Both the position numbers and the translations under genes were made by a program. From Marinilabiliaceae bacterium (GTDB lineage Bacteria; Bacteroidota; Bacteroidia; Bacteroidales; Marinilabiliaceae), in the NCBI GenBank assembly GCA_016933045.1, contig JAFGBR010000008.1, forward strand, positions 1 through 64,000: DNA of 64,000 nucleotides, read 5' to 3'. The notes below the pieces were generated by a model. It ran no database searches, was not told where the DNA came from, and worked only from the letters and a program-made list of their open reading frames with translations. This document shows, piece by piece, positions 47,822 through 56,986 of the stretch (the stretch's first letter is position 1; the number at the start of each line of letters is the position of its first letter).

Positions 47822-48535
47822 ATGTATGTTGATATAATGAGTTCAGCAAGGGAGATTGACCCGGTTAAGTTGAATGGAGCTGTGGCTGTTGTAATAGATG
47901 TTTTAAGAGCTACTTCGGTAATGATTACAGCTTTTCGAAATGGAGTTAAGGAGATTATTCCTGTTTCTTCGCCACAAGAGGCGTTTGAGCTTAAGAAAGA
48001 ATATCCTAATTATATTTTGGGAGGAGAGCAGAATGCTGATTTTATAAAGGGTTTCGACTTAGATAATTCACCATTTAATTATACTACCGACAAGATAGCA
48101 GGAAGAACTTTGGTCATGAGTACATCAAACGGAACCAGAGCTATTAATGGAGCTTTAGAAGCAAAAAAGCTTGTTGTTGGTAGCTTTATAAATGCACAGG
48201 CAGTGGTTGATTATCTCGAAGGAGAGGATAAGGTTATTTTTGTTTGTTCGGGAAGTAATAATGCCTTTACAATTGAAGATGCTTTATGTGCCGGTTTTAT
48301 GGCTTCACTTATGCGAAATAAGTATTTGTGTAATGTTAGTGATTATGCTGTTGCAATGATTGAACTGTATTCTGTTCATCGAAATAATATTAAACAGTTA
48401 GCATCGCAGGGTAGCCACTATAAAATACTTGAAGAAAAAGGTAGTTTGCGCGATTTAGATTACTGTTTTACCCCTAGTATTTTCAGTTTAGTGCCTATTA
48501 TGAAAGATGGTAGGTTAATTGTTGAAAATTGTTAG
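47822..48535 (+). CDS. comB: 2-phosphosulfolactate phosphatase (ComB family)
   Basis: 237 residues. Family motifs are AVAVVIDVLRATSVMITAFRNG, YILGGEQNADFIKGFDLDNSP, LVMSTSNGTRAINGA and VIFVCSGSNNAFTIEDALCAGF. ComB removes phosphate from (R)-2-phospho-3-sulfolactate, known from coenzyme M synthesis. Bacteroidota carry comB without the remaining coenzyme M genes, so sulfolactate metabolism or another substrate is likely. It is the last gene of a run that starts at the antiporter. Confidence 0.9.
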   Translation: MYVDIMSSAREIDPVKLNGAVAVVIDVLRATSVMITAFRNGVKEIIPVSSPQEAFELKKEYPNYILGGEQNADFIKGFDLDNSPFNYTTDKIAGRTLVMSTSNGTRAINGALEAKKLVVGSFINAQAVVDYLEGEDKVIFVCSGSNNAFTIEDALCAGFMASLMRNKYLCNVSDYAVAMIELYSVHRNNIKQLASQGSHYKILEEKGSLRDLDYCFTPSIFSLVPIMKDGRLIVENC

Positions 48536-48769
48536 GTGCTTTAATTGATATTTCGCCTAATAGTCGTATTTAATTGAGTTTTTATGAGATGATAAAAATG
48601 ACAGTTTATATTTTTAAAATATCATCAGATCAATATTTACCATATATATACTAAAAAGTATACGTTCTTTATTTTCTAACTAACTATTTTAGTTTTGAAA
48701 TGAACAGTCATGAAAATAATCTGGTTGTTCTGTTATTACTTAATGTTAGTTTAACCAATTTATATGATT

Positions 48770-51700
48770 ATGAAGAAACGATTTTACTCGTTAGTATTAT
48801 GTGTAATTTTGGGTTTGTTTTTTCTGCCAGGAATAAAAGCTCAAAGTGTGAATACAACAACCACAATAACCTGGCCTTTCGACCTTGGTATTGCAGGACA
48901 GGTTGCTACTTATTCTGATGCAACAGGCGATTATTTTAAGCCTGATCATGTTGGAAATGGTAGCAAGATAAATTATGTTGATATAAATACAACATTTGGA
49001 GTTACTTATACCCGTTTTCAGCCGACAGAACAGCTTGGATCAGCCGATGCTGCCGGAATGATAAGTTTTAATGTTTGGCCAAAAACAGGACTGTCATTTA
49101 CGCCATCAGCTATTTCGTTTGATTGCATGCGTTTCGGAACCGATGGCGGCTTTGTTGATGTGGTTTGGAAATCTTCCGATGGGACTTCAACAACATTGCA
49201 AGCCGGATTAAAACCAAATAGAAATAATGATGTTAGTGGTACAGGTACGCATGCTACCTACGATCTTTCGGGTTTGTCAATTCCGGCTTCAGACGGAGAA
49301 TGTTCTCTTGAATTATATGTTTATGGATTTGCAAACACTAAGCAGGTGGGATTTGCAAATATTGTTTTTACAGGTAGTATTGAAGGAACTGTAGTGAATA
49401 TACCTACTTATACTATTACAACTTCGGTTAGTCCCGAAAATTCTGGTACTATTGTATCAAGTCCTGTTGGAAATGAATTTGATGAAGGAACAGAAATAAT
49501 ATTGACAGCAAACCGAAATTTTGGTTATAATTTTTCGCATTGGGCGAATGAGTTGAATGAAATTGTTTCAACAGAAAATCCCGATACTTTTACATTGATG
49601 GCCAACACTACATTAAAAGCAGTTTTTAGTGTATTAAATACCTATTCGTTAGAAATAAACGTTGATGGTGGTGCGGCCGATTATATGGTAACTCCTTTAC
49701 CAGCCGGAACATTTGTTGAGGGTGTTAGAATGTATGAAGAGGGTACTAATGTTACCTTAACAGCTGGAAATAACCCAATTCTTAATTTTACTAACTGGGG
49801 AACAGGTGAAACCAGCTCTGATTTGGTTGTGTCTATGGATGCAAACAAAGAGGTGACTGCTAACTATAGTGCAGTAGATTACATTGTAGGATGGGATTTT
49901 TACAGAACAGGTTCGAGTGGACGTGTTGCCGACTTTTTTTCAACCACTGATAATGAATCAGCCGCTTTGATAATGCGCGATTCGAGCGGAACTGCAAAGG
50001 GGTGGCTTGATAAGTCACAACTGGCAGCAGGTGGTTACGAAGGAAGAGCTGCTGCAGTAAATTGGCAGCCATTGGTTAATAAATATTATTATCAGATAAG
50101 TTTTGTTGCTACCGATTTCACCGATATAAAAATTAGTGCAGCCATGTTGTATAATTACAATGCATATTCTATTCAGCAGTGCGAATATTCGTTGGACGGC
50201 ACTAACTTTATTCAATTGGGTACTTATAATATGTCGGCAGCAAAAGTATGGTACGACCAAATATTTAATCTTCCAATGGAAGCCGACCATGCCGCAAAGG
50301 TATATATTCGTTGGATACCAGACTATACATCGGCAATTGTGGGAACAACTTCTTCGAACGATGGGACAGCTATTTCAGGTATATATGTAACAGCTACAGC
50401 TACCATTTTTAATGACGGTGTGGCTCCTGTGTTACAAAGTTCAGTACCTGCTGAAGGAGCAACGGGGGCTTCTGCTACGGGAAAAATTGTGTTATCATTT
50501 GATGAGAAGGTTAAGATTGCAGAAGGAACAACAGTTACGTTAGGTGAAAAAGTTTTAGAACCTTTAGTATCAGGTAAAACAATAACTTTCGCATATACCG
50601 GTTTGGAATATAATACAGGTTATACTTTTGCATTGTCAGGAAATACTGTTTCTGACTTGGCTGATAACACTCTTACTGATGCAATCAGCATTAACTTTAC
50701 AACAATGAATCGCCCCACAGTAACAAAGAAACTGTTCGATTTTGTTGTGGGTGTAGATGGTGATTTTAAAGCTGCGTTGGCGGCTGCTCAAACAGCATCG
50801 TCGAGTGGAAACAGGTTTTATGTTTTCTTTCCTGATGGAGAATACAATATTGGTTCAAATACAGGCGATGCCAATGAGATGACTACCGTATCGATACCTA
50901 ATGTTTCGTACATTGGAGAAAGTTCTCATGGTGTAATCTTATATAATCAGAATACGACCGAAGGAATTGGTAGTACGGCCACGTTAAAGTTTACTAATAC
51001 CTCAAGTAATTTATATTTACAGGATCTGACACTTCGAAATAAAGATTTTAGAAGCGGAACTGCATCGCTAGGTCGTTGTGTGGCATTACAGGATAATGGA
51101 GATAAAAATATTTATAAGAATGTAAAAATTCAGAGTAACCAGGATACTTATTATACAGGTGGCTCGCGTACATACTTAGAGAATTGCGATATTCATGGAA
51201 CTGTTGATTACATTTGTGGCGGTGGCGATTTGTTTTTTAACGAGTGTTTGTTATACCTTGAAGATCGTTCGGGTAATTGCTTAACAGCACCTGCAACCAG
51301 TTCTCAATGGGGTTATGTGTTTAATAATTGCACTATTGATGGTTTTGCCGTTAATAGCGGATCATATAGGTTAGGACGATCATGGAGTAATGCCCCAAAA
51401 GCGGTGTATATTAATACCATCATGAAGGTTCTTCCAACGGCCGAGGCATGGGGAGATCCTATGAATGTAGTTCCTTCTGTTTTTGCTGAGTATAACAGTA
51501 TGACATCAAGTGGTGCTACAGTTGATTTGAGCAGTCGTCGTACCACCTATACAAAAGATTTAACAACAGTTGTTCTTGAACCTGTATTAAGTGATGCACA
51601 AGCAGCGACTTATACCGTTGAGAATGTTTTGGGCGGATCAGACACCTGGCAGCCAAGACTTTATACCGAACAAGCAGAAGCTCCGGTAATTGAGGGTAAT

Positions 51701-52069
51701 GCTAGTGCAATTACATGGGACGACAGTAATTATGTTCTTTGTTGGGCTGTTTGTAAGGATGGTGCTTTTGTTGAATTTACTACCACCAATAGTTATGTTA
51801 TTCCTGAAGGAACACTGAATGGGTCGGTTTATACCGTTCGTGCAGCAAATGAGATGGGAGGTTTAGGTGCGGTTTCAAATCAATATGTTTATCTAACATC
51901 CGGGGTTGATAATGTTAATTTCACACCACAGGTTGTTGATAATCAGTTTTATACCATTGATGGCAAACGTTTAATTACTATTGAGCATTATGTTGGAATT
52001 GTTATTGTTCATACAGTTTATTCCAATGGCCGTGTGGAAATTAGTAAAGAACTGAAAAAGGGTTATTAA
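48770..52069 (+). CDS. Large multi-domain pectinesterase
   Basis: About 1099 residues; ATGs at 48764 and 48770 are in frame, and the second gives the cleaner signal peptide (MKKRFYSLVLCVILGLFFLPGIKA). In order: an unknown beta-sandwich (about 25-205), two InlB-B-like repeats (about 210-365; YTITTSVSPENSGTI and YSLEINVDGGAADY), another beta domain (about 370-550), a Big_5 Ig domain (about 555-650; FDEKVKIAEGTTVTL), then the CE8 domain (about 660-985) with SNQDTYYTGGSRTYLENC and GTVDYICGGG for the two Asp and RLGRSW for the Arg. The end (VDNQFYTIDGKRL, YSNGRVEISKELKK) resembles a degenerate sorting tail. It likely de-esterifies pectin at the surface or in the periplasm. Confidence 0.88.
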   Translation: MKKRFYSLVLCVILGLFFLPGIKAQSVNTTTTITWPFDLGIAGQVATYSDATGDYFKPDHVGNGSKINYVDINTTFGVTYTRFQPTEQLGSADAAGMISFNVWPKTGLSFTPSAISFDCMRFGTDGGFVDVVWKSSDGTSTTLQAGLKPNRNNDVSGTGTHATYDLSGLSIPASDGECSLELYVYGFANTKQVGFANIVFTGSIEGTVVNIPTYTITTSVSPENSGTIVSSPVGNEFDEGTEIILTANRNFGYNFSHWANELNEIVSTENPDTFTLMANTTLKAVFSVLNTYSLEINVDGGAADYMVTPLPAGTFVEGVRMYEEGTNVTLTAGNNPILNFTNWGTGETSSDLVVSMDANKEVTANYSAVDYIVGWDFYRTGSSGRVADFFSTTDNESAALIMRDSSGTAKGWLDKSQLAAGGYEGRAAAVNWQPLVNKYYYQISFVATDFTDIKISAAMLYNYNAYSIQQCEYSLDGTNFIQLGTYNMSAAKVWYDQIFNLPMEADHAAKVYIRWIPDYTSAIVGTTSSNDGTAISGIYVTATATIFNDGVAPVLQSSVPAEGATGASATGKIVLSFDEKVKIAEGTTVTLGEKVLEPLVSGKTITFAYTGLEYNTGYTFALSGNTVSDLADNTLTDAISINFTTMNRPTVTKKLFDFVVGVDGDFKAALAAAQTASSSGNRFYVFFPDGEYNIGSNTGDANEMTTVSIPNVSYIGESSHGVILYNQNTTEGIGSTATLKFTNTSSNLYLQDLTLRNKDFRSGTASLGRCVALQDNGDKNIYKNVKIQSNQDTYYTGGSRTYLENCDIHGTVDYICGGGDLFFNECLLYLEDRSGNCLTAPATSSQWGYVFNNCTIDGFAVNSGSYRLGRSWSNAPKAVYINTIMKVLPTAEAWGDPMNVVPSVFAEYNSMTSSGATVDLSSRRTTYTKDLTTVVLEPVLSDAQAATYTVENVLGGSDTWQPRLYTEQAEAPVIEGNASAITWDDSNYVLCWAVCKDGAFVEFTTTNSYVIPEGTLNGSVYTVRAANEMGGLGAVSNQYVYLTSGVDNVNFTPQVVDNQFYTIDGKRLITIEHYVGIVIVHTVYSNGRVEISKELKKGY

Positions 52070-52085
52070 TTTTTGTTAAAAAAAA

Positions 52086-52116
52086 GCCACCTGTTATATT
52101 TATCAGGTGGCTTTTT
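52086..52116. terminator. Bidirectional terminator between converging genes
   Basis: A perfect 8-bp stem, GCCACCTG (52086-52093) and CAGGTGGC (52104-52111), with A run before and T run after. Confidence 0.9.
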
Positions 52117-52130
52117 AATAGTTGTATTTT

Positions 52131-52696
52131 TTATTCGTTTTGTGTTTTTATTTTTTCTCCTTGTTTAATTTTATTTTCTAAATCGTCAATGCTTCGTTTT
52201 GCTTTTTCAATTTTTATCTTTTTTTCGTCATACTCTTTTGAGTTTATTTGACCCTCTCTTTTTTGTTTTTCTATTTCTTCCTCTTTAATTCTTATTTCAT
52301 CTCTTGATTTTGAAATCTGTTCTTTTCCTTTATTTATTTTATCATCTAATTCGGTTGTTTTTTCTCCTTTATTTAGTTTAGCCTGTTTAGCTCGTTCTTC
52401 TCCAAATTCTTTTCCAGTTAATTCACCTTTGTTTTTTCCAAATGCATTTCTTTCTTTTTCTTTATCATTGTTGTAATTGGGGTTTTCTTTTTTATTTAGT
52501 TTTTCCCTGTTTTTTTCTTTTTTTCTTGTCGATTATCATTTTCGTTTTTGGAAAGTTCCTCGTCGGTTTGTTTATCTGACGATTCAGATAACTCCTTCTT
52601 AGTTTCTTTTTTCTCTTTTCCTTTTCCTTTTCCTTGTTGGGCAAATGCCGGGTTTATAGATAATCCTACAATTAATAATAATATTGATATTTTCAT
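52131..52696 (-). CDS. Exported coiled-coil protein interrupted by a -1 frameshift at A AAA AAG
   Basis: The first frame (52496-52696) encodes a signal peptide (MKISILLLIVGLSINPAFAQQ) and a Lys/Glu-rich stretch, then stops after KKKKTGKN. From the same place the -1 frame continues open to a TAA at 52131-52133, adding about 125 residues that match in character: very charged, heptad-like (KINKGKEQISKSRDEIRIKE, KRSIDDLENKIKQGE) and with the segment FGKNKGELTGKEFGEERA. Just before the shift lies A AAA AAG (52523 down to 52517), the exact slippery heptamer of dnaX-type frameshifting and in the correct phase, followed by another 7-A run. So either a programmed -1 shift gives a protein of about 188 residues, or one A has been lost from a homopolymer by mutation or sequencing error. 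Function unknown. It follows the small lipoprotein gene by 2 bp. Confidence 0.65.
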
Positions 52697-52698
52697 TG

Positions 52699-52917
52699 TT
52701 ATATGTTTTTTAGTAATGATTCTACTTCGCTTGATATTGAGTCAATCTCTTCGTTTATTTTATTGATTTCATTGATTATGGAATCCGATTTTATTATTTC
52801 TTTTTTCAAGTCGGGTTCATTGTTTTGTCCCTCGTTAGTTTTATTCTCTTTCGGGTTGTTACAGCTCAATAATACAATTGAACATGCCATAGTTAATAAA
52901 GTGCAAATTTTTCTCAT
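52699..52917 (-). CDS. Small lipoprotein, unknown
   Basis: 72 residues. Lipoprotein signal MRKICTLLTMACSIVLLSC with the lipidated Cys at about 19; the mature part is polar, Glu/Asn/Lys-rich, with a heptad-like helix (IINEINKINEEIDSISSEVESLL). It ends 2 bp before the coiled-coil gene, so the two are one operon and may interact through their helices. No family recognised. Confidence 0.6.
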   Translation of the reverse strand: MRKICTLLTMACSIVLLSCNNPKENKTNEGQNNEPDLKKEIIKSDSIINEINKINEEIDSISSEVESLLKNI

Positions 52918-53058
52918 AATTATTGGTTTTTAAAATATTTAATGAATGATAAGTTACTAAGTAAAATATTAACATACAATTTATTTGTTGGTTAATAAAT
53001 CTAATATACCTTTTGGGATGATTACTTTTTTAAGATCAATTTTTTCGATTTATTTCGT

Positions 53059-53086
53059 TTTGCGTTTCGTCTCTTTTGTATATTTG
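53059..53086 (+). promoter_or_regulatory. Probable promoter of the DeoR-kinase cluster
   Basis: TTTG (53059-53062) and TATATTTG (53079-53086) are separated by 16 bp, close to the Bacteroidota -33/-7 arrangement, 84 bp before the regulator start. Confidence 0.5.
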
Positions 53087-53169
53087 GATGGTTTTTCTTT
53101 ATCTGGCATTTTGATTATGTACTGATTTGGAATAATTAAATGAGCGTAATTTTATAAAATTTAAGACTT

Positions 53170-53931
53170 ATGTTGCCCAATCAACGACGTGAAAAAATTC
53201 TGGAAATGATCCGTGAAGACGGTCATGCCAAGGTACTTCAACTGAGCAAGATGTTTAAAGTGAGCGAAGTAACCATTCGTCAGGATTTGGAAAAGCTCGA
53301 AACGGATGGTTTTGTGGAGAGGGAGCACGGTGGGGCTTTTTTAAAAGATATTGGTTTAAACGTCAAAAATATTGCTCTTCAGAATCAGGAGCATCTGGTG
53401 CAAAAAGCTGCCATTGCCCGAAAGGCCATTGAAATGATTAATGATGGTGATACTATTATCCTTGATTCGGGTTCCACAACTACCGAAATTGCCAAATTAA
53501 TAAGCGGCTATAAAAATCTGACTGTCATTACCAACTCGCTTAATATTGCACTTATATTGGGTGCCGATCCTGAAATAAACCTGGTGTTGACCGGTGGAGA
53601 GTTTAAAGCCCCTACGTTATCGTTAACCGGACAAAAAGCGGCCGATTTTTTTAACGACCTTCATGTTGATAAATTGTTTTTGGCTACGGCAGGTATTACT
53701 CTTAAATCAGGACTTACCTACCCAAGCATCAGCGATATTGTAGTCAAGCGCTCCATGATTGAATCTGCTAATCTTACTTATCTCGTAGCCGATTCAAGTA
53801 AGGTGGGTAAGAGTTCGTTTGCAAGCCTTGGAGCACTCTCATTAATTGATTATTTGATTACCGATTCCAATATAAAATCAGATGACATTGAGATGTTTAA
53901 GCGCCATGATGTTAAAATGATTATTGCCTGA
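53170..53931 (+). CDS. DeoR-family transcriptional regulator
   Basis: 253 residues. The N-terminal winged helix MLPNQRREKILEMIREDGHAKVLQLSKMFKVSEVTIRQDLEKLE is typical of DeoR/GlpR proteins. The C-terminal sugar-phosphate-sensing domain has DGDTIILDSGSTTTEIAKLI, LTVITNSLNIALIL, LVLTGGEFK and VADSSKVGKSSFASLG. Members sense a phosphorylated intermediate of the pathway they control. It precedes the sugar kinase by 94 bp on the same strand and presumably represses the cluster until the kinase product appears. Confidence 0.92.
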   Translation: MLPNQRREKILEMIREDGHAKVLQLSKMFKVSEVTIRQDLEKLETDGFVEREHGGAFLKDIGLNVKNIALQNQEHLVQKAAIARKAIEMINDGDTIILDSGSTTTEIAKLISGYKNLTVITNSLNIALILGADPEINLVLTGGEFKAPTLSLTGQKAADFFNDLHVDKLFLATAGITLKSGLTYPSISDIVVKRSMIESANLTYLVADSSKVGKSSFASLGALSLIDYLITDSNIKSDDIEMFKRHDVKMIIA

Positions 53932-54025
53932 TATTTTCATTCGAATGATATTGTAATTTCGAATACTTTCATATAATTTTAAAAACGAAAATAAACAAAA
54001 GTATTTTATTCTTTTAAGTATTGAA

Positions 54026-55519
54026 ATGAATACCTCCAAACAGTATATTCTTGCTATTGATCAAAGCACATCGGCAACAAAAGTTATTCTTTTTAACAGA
54101 TTAGGGAAAGTTGATGCACGAAAAACGATTGAACACAAACAATATTACCCTCAGACGGGATTTGTTGAACACGATGGAGTAGAGATTTTCGAAAACATAG
54201 TTAAAGGCATCAAAGCTTTACTGTTAAAGCAGAAGGTTTCAGAAGAAGCTATTCAGTGTATTTCGATTACAAATCAGCGCGAAACAGTAATTATTTGGGA
54301 TAAGACAACGGGCAAGCCAGTTTCGAATGCAGCAGTTTGGCAGTGTCAGCGAGGTACGCTTTATTGTAAAGAATTACAGGAAAAAGGTTATAGTGAAAAG
54401 ATTCGTTCAAAAACAGGTTTGATCATCGATCCCTATTTTTCGGCAAGTAAGTTGCATTGGTTCATGAACAATTTGGATGGCTTGAAAGAAAAAGCTCAAA
54501 AAGGTGAATTACTTTTAGGAACTATGGATTCATGGGTTTTGTGGAAGTTAACTAATGGTAAAGTTCATGCTACCGATTATTCCAATGCGTGTCGAACCAT
54601 GTTGTTCAATATTCATACATTGCAATGGGATGACGAATTGATTGAGCTATTTGGGTTACACAAAAACATGTTTCCTGAGGTGAAATTTAGTGATGAGGTT
54701 TATGGATATTCCGGTCCCAATATTGTGATGAATAAACCAATTCCAATTGCCGGATTGTTGGGTGATTCACATGGGGCACTTTTCGGACAGAACTGTTTTA
54801 AGTCTGGAATGGCAAAGGCAACTTACGGAACCGGATCATCCATTATGATGAATATTGGAGAACGTCAATTAGACTCACCAACCGGTTTGGTAACATCTAT
54901 TGGTTACGGATGCAATAAAACCATTCATTATGTTTTCGAAGGTAATATTCATTGTACCGGTGATGCCATAAACTGGTTGAAGAATGAAGTGCAACTGATT
55001 AGCGAAGCTTCAGAAACCGAACCATTGGCAAGATCGGTCGATGACAATAACGGAGTTTATCTGGTTCCTGCGTTTGTAGGTTTGGGAGCTCCTTATTGGG
55101 ATAATAATGCAAGAGCATGTTTGTCGGGCATGCCACGAAATACTACAAAAGCTCATATTGTAAGAGCTGCACTTGAAAGTATTGCATACCAGGTGAAAGA
55201 TCTCATATTATTAATGGAAGAAAAAGGAGGTATTCAGTTGGCAGAATTAAGGGCAGATGGTGGTCCAACCCGAAATGACTTTTTAATGCAGTTCCAAGCC
55301 GATATGTTGGACCGGAATGTTGCCCGATCTGAGGTTGAAGAGGTTTCAGCATTGGGAGCAACCTTTATGGCCGGTTTGGCCACCGGATTCTGGAAAGATT
55401 TGGGTGAGATTGAATCGCTTCGTCAGCAAGGTCAGTTGTTCGAATCGAAGATGGATGAGCATAAAAGAACTGATCTATACAAAGGCTGGAAGAAAGCTGT
55501 GGAAAGAGCAAGATTATAA
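54026..55519 (+). CDS. FGGY carbohydrate kinase, glycerol-kinase-like but with altered pocket
   Basis: 497 residues, aligning with GlpK along its length: AIDQSTSATKVILF for phosphate, ITNQRETVIIWDK, VWQCQR, DPYFSASKLHW, GLLGDSHGALFGQ, ATYGTGSSIMMNIG and YLVPAFVGLGAPYW. Glycerol contacts of E. coli GlpK kept here are Arg83 (R85), Glu84 (E86), Trp103 (W105), Tyr135 (Y137) and Asp245 (D247). Two are changed: Gln246 to Ser248 and Phe270 to Ser272. The catalytic Asp is intact, so it is an active kinase probably for a larger polyol or ketose. Its neighbours (isomerase-like enzyme, transketolase pair) argue for a ketopentose such as D-apulose or erythrulose rather than glycerol; there is no glpF or glpD. 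Confidence 0.8.
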   Translation: MNTSKQYILAIDQSTSATKVILFNRLGKVDARKTIEHKQYYPQTGFVEHDGVEIFENIVKGIKALLLKQKVSEEAIQCISITNQRETVIIWDKTTGKPVSNAAVWQCQRGTLYCKELQEKGYSEKIRSKTGLIIDPYFSASKLHWFMNNLDGLKEKAQKGELLLGTMDSWVLWKLTNGKVHATDYSNACRTMLFNIHTLQWDDELIELFGLHKNMFPEVKFSDEVYGYSGPNIVMNKPIPIAGLLGDSHGALFGQNCFKSGMAKATYGTGSSIMMNIGERQLDSPTGLVTSIGYGCNKTIHYVFEGNIHCTGDAINWLKNEVQLISEASETEPLARSVDDNNGVYLVPAFVGLGAPYWDNNARACLSGMPRNTTKAHIVRAALESIAYQVKDLILLMEEKGGIQLAELRADGGPTRNDFLMQFQADMLDRNVARSEVEEVSALGATFMAGLATGFWKDLGEIESLRQQGQLFESKMDEHKRTDLYKGWKKAVERARL

Positions 55520-55556
55520 TTACAAACAATAAAGAAAGAAATAAATACATAAAGTC

Positions 55557-56972
55557 ATGAATACAAGAAAGCAAACTTTTGGAGTTATCATCACCACTCG
55601 TAACATATTCAACTTTCAGTTGGCAGTTGATGCGCGTAAAAAGGTGTTGGCGAAATTGGATATGATGGGATTTAATACAATCATCCTTCCAGAGAGTGAA
55701 ACGCCAACCGGAAATATTGAAGGTTATGCCGATGCTGTGAAATGTGCTAAACTTTTCAAAGAAAATAGCGATATTATTGATGGTATTGTAGTTGTGTTAC
55801 CAAACTTTGGTGATGAGTTGGGCGTTGTTAACTCAATCAAGATGTCAGGTTTGAATGTGCCGGTATTGGTTCAGGCCTGCGATGATGAGAATGATAAGGT
55901 TGATGTAAAAAGCCGTCGCGATGCATTCTGTGGCAAGCTTTCAGTTTGTAATAACTTTTATCAGTATGGTATTAAATATACTGATACTATTTATCACACT
56001 TATAGTTTGGATAGTGAAGAGTTTACAAAAGATTTGATAAAATTTGCCGGAATCTGTCGCGTGGTAAAAGGATTGAGCGGATTGCGTGTTGGGTCTATTG
56101 GTACTCGTCCTATGGGTTTTCAAACCATGCGTTACAGCGAAAAACTGTTGCAAAAATATGGCATTACTGTAGTGCCTGTTGATATGTCAGAAATTATAGC
56201 AGCCGCCGAAAAGATTGATATTAATGATAGTGCAGTACAGGAAAAAGCTGAAGCCATTCAGGCTTATGGTACGTGTTCCATTGCATCAAAAAGTAAAGTA
56301 GCACATCAGGCTCGCTTTGGCTTGGCTGTTGAAAACTGGATCAATGAGAATAATATTGATATTTCAGCACTGCAATGTTGGGATTCAATTGAGAAAAATT
56401 ACGGTTGTGCAGCTTGTGTTACCATGAGTATGATGGGTGAGAAGTTGATGCCATCGGCCTGTGAAGTTGACGTAGCAGGTACTATTGCTATGTATGCTTT
56501 GGCATTGGCAGCGCAGACACCTTCGGCAATTCTTGACTGGAACAATAACTTTGCCCAAAATCGAGATAAAGTGGTATGTACTCATTGCAGTAATTATCCA
56601 AAATCGTTCTTCGACAACGAAATAGAGATTGGCAGCCTTGATGTACTTGGAACAGTTTTAGGGAGCGAAGATACCTTTGGTGCTGTAAAAGGCAAGGTAG
56701 CTCCAGGAAAAATGACTTATTTTCGAATCTCAACCGATGACAATAAAGGGATAATTAAGTCATATTTGGGCGAAGGAATGATGACCGATGATCATTACGG
56801 AATGGATGGTGGTATCGCCGTTTGTGAAATTCCTAATCTTCAAAAGCTGATGAAGTTTATGTGTAAAAACGGTTTTGAACATCATGTAGCAATGGTTCGT
56901 GGTCATGTGTCTGAAATCCTTGAAGAGGCCATTGGAAACTACCTAGGCTGGGACTTATACAAGCATGAGTAG
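55557..56972 (+). CDS. L-fucose/L-arabinose isomerase-family protein
   Basis: 471 residues. The N-terminal Rossmann-like domains (FGVIITTRNIFNFQLAVDARK, GIVVVLPNFGDELGVVNSI, VPVLVQACDD) and the later CWDSIEKNYGCAACVTMSMMGE, CEVDVAGTIAMYALALA and THCSNYPKSF segments fit the L-fucose isomerase superfamily, which uses Mn2+ to interconvert aldoses and ketoses. It is shorter than FucI (about 590 residues). The substrate is not known; here it would make the ketose that the adjacent kinase phosphorylates. It starts 37 bp after the kinase gene. Confidence 0.78.
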   Translation: MNTRKQTFGVIITTRNIFNFQLAVDARKKVLAKLDMMGFNTIILPESETPTGNIEGYADAVKCAKLFKENSDIIDGIVVVLPNFGDELGVVNSIKMSGLNVPVLVQACDDENDKVDVKSRRDAFCGKLSVCNNFYQYGIKYTDTIYHTYSLDSEEFTKDLIKFAGICRVVKGLSGLRVGSIGTRPMGFQTMRYSEKLLQKYGITVVPVDMSEIIAAAEKIDINDSAVQEKAEAIQAYGTCSIASKSKVAHQARFGLAVENWINENNIDISALQCWDSIEKNYGCAACVTMSMMGEKLMPSACEVDVAGTIAMYALALAAQTPSAILDWNNNFAQNRDKVVCTHCSNYPKSFFDNEIEIGSLDVLGTVLGSEDTFGAVKGKVAPGKMTYFRISTDDNKGIIKSYLGEGMMTDDHYGMDGGIAVCEIPNLQKLMKFMCKNGFEHHVAMVRGHVSEILEEAIGNYLGWDLYKHE

Positions 56973-56986
56973 TTATTGTTTACTTC

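Noticed and set aside
44752-48535. Idea that the antiporter-to-comB run is a dedicated metabolic pathway
   Set aside because: The genes (ion exchange, lipoprotein ATPase, tRNA methylation, phosphatase) share no obvious pathway; tight packing looks like ordinary operon economy.
48700-48918. 72-codon frame overlapping the start of the second pectinesterase
   Set aside because: Out of frame with it, no family, and the pectinesterase signal peptide explains the region.
53050-53109. Minus-strand 19-residue basic peptide frame (MPDKEKPSKYTKETK...)
   Set aside because: Slightly like the start of small Lys-rich bacterial proteins, but it stops at once and could not be extended; probably chance.
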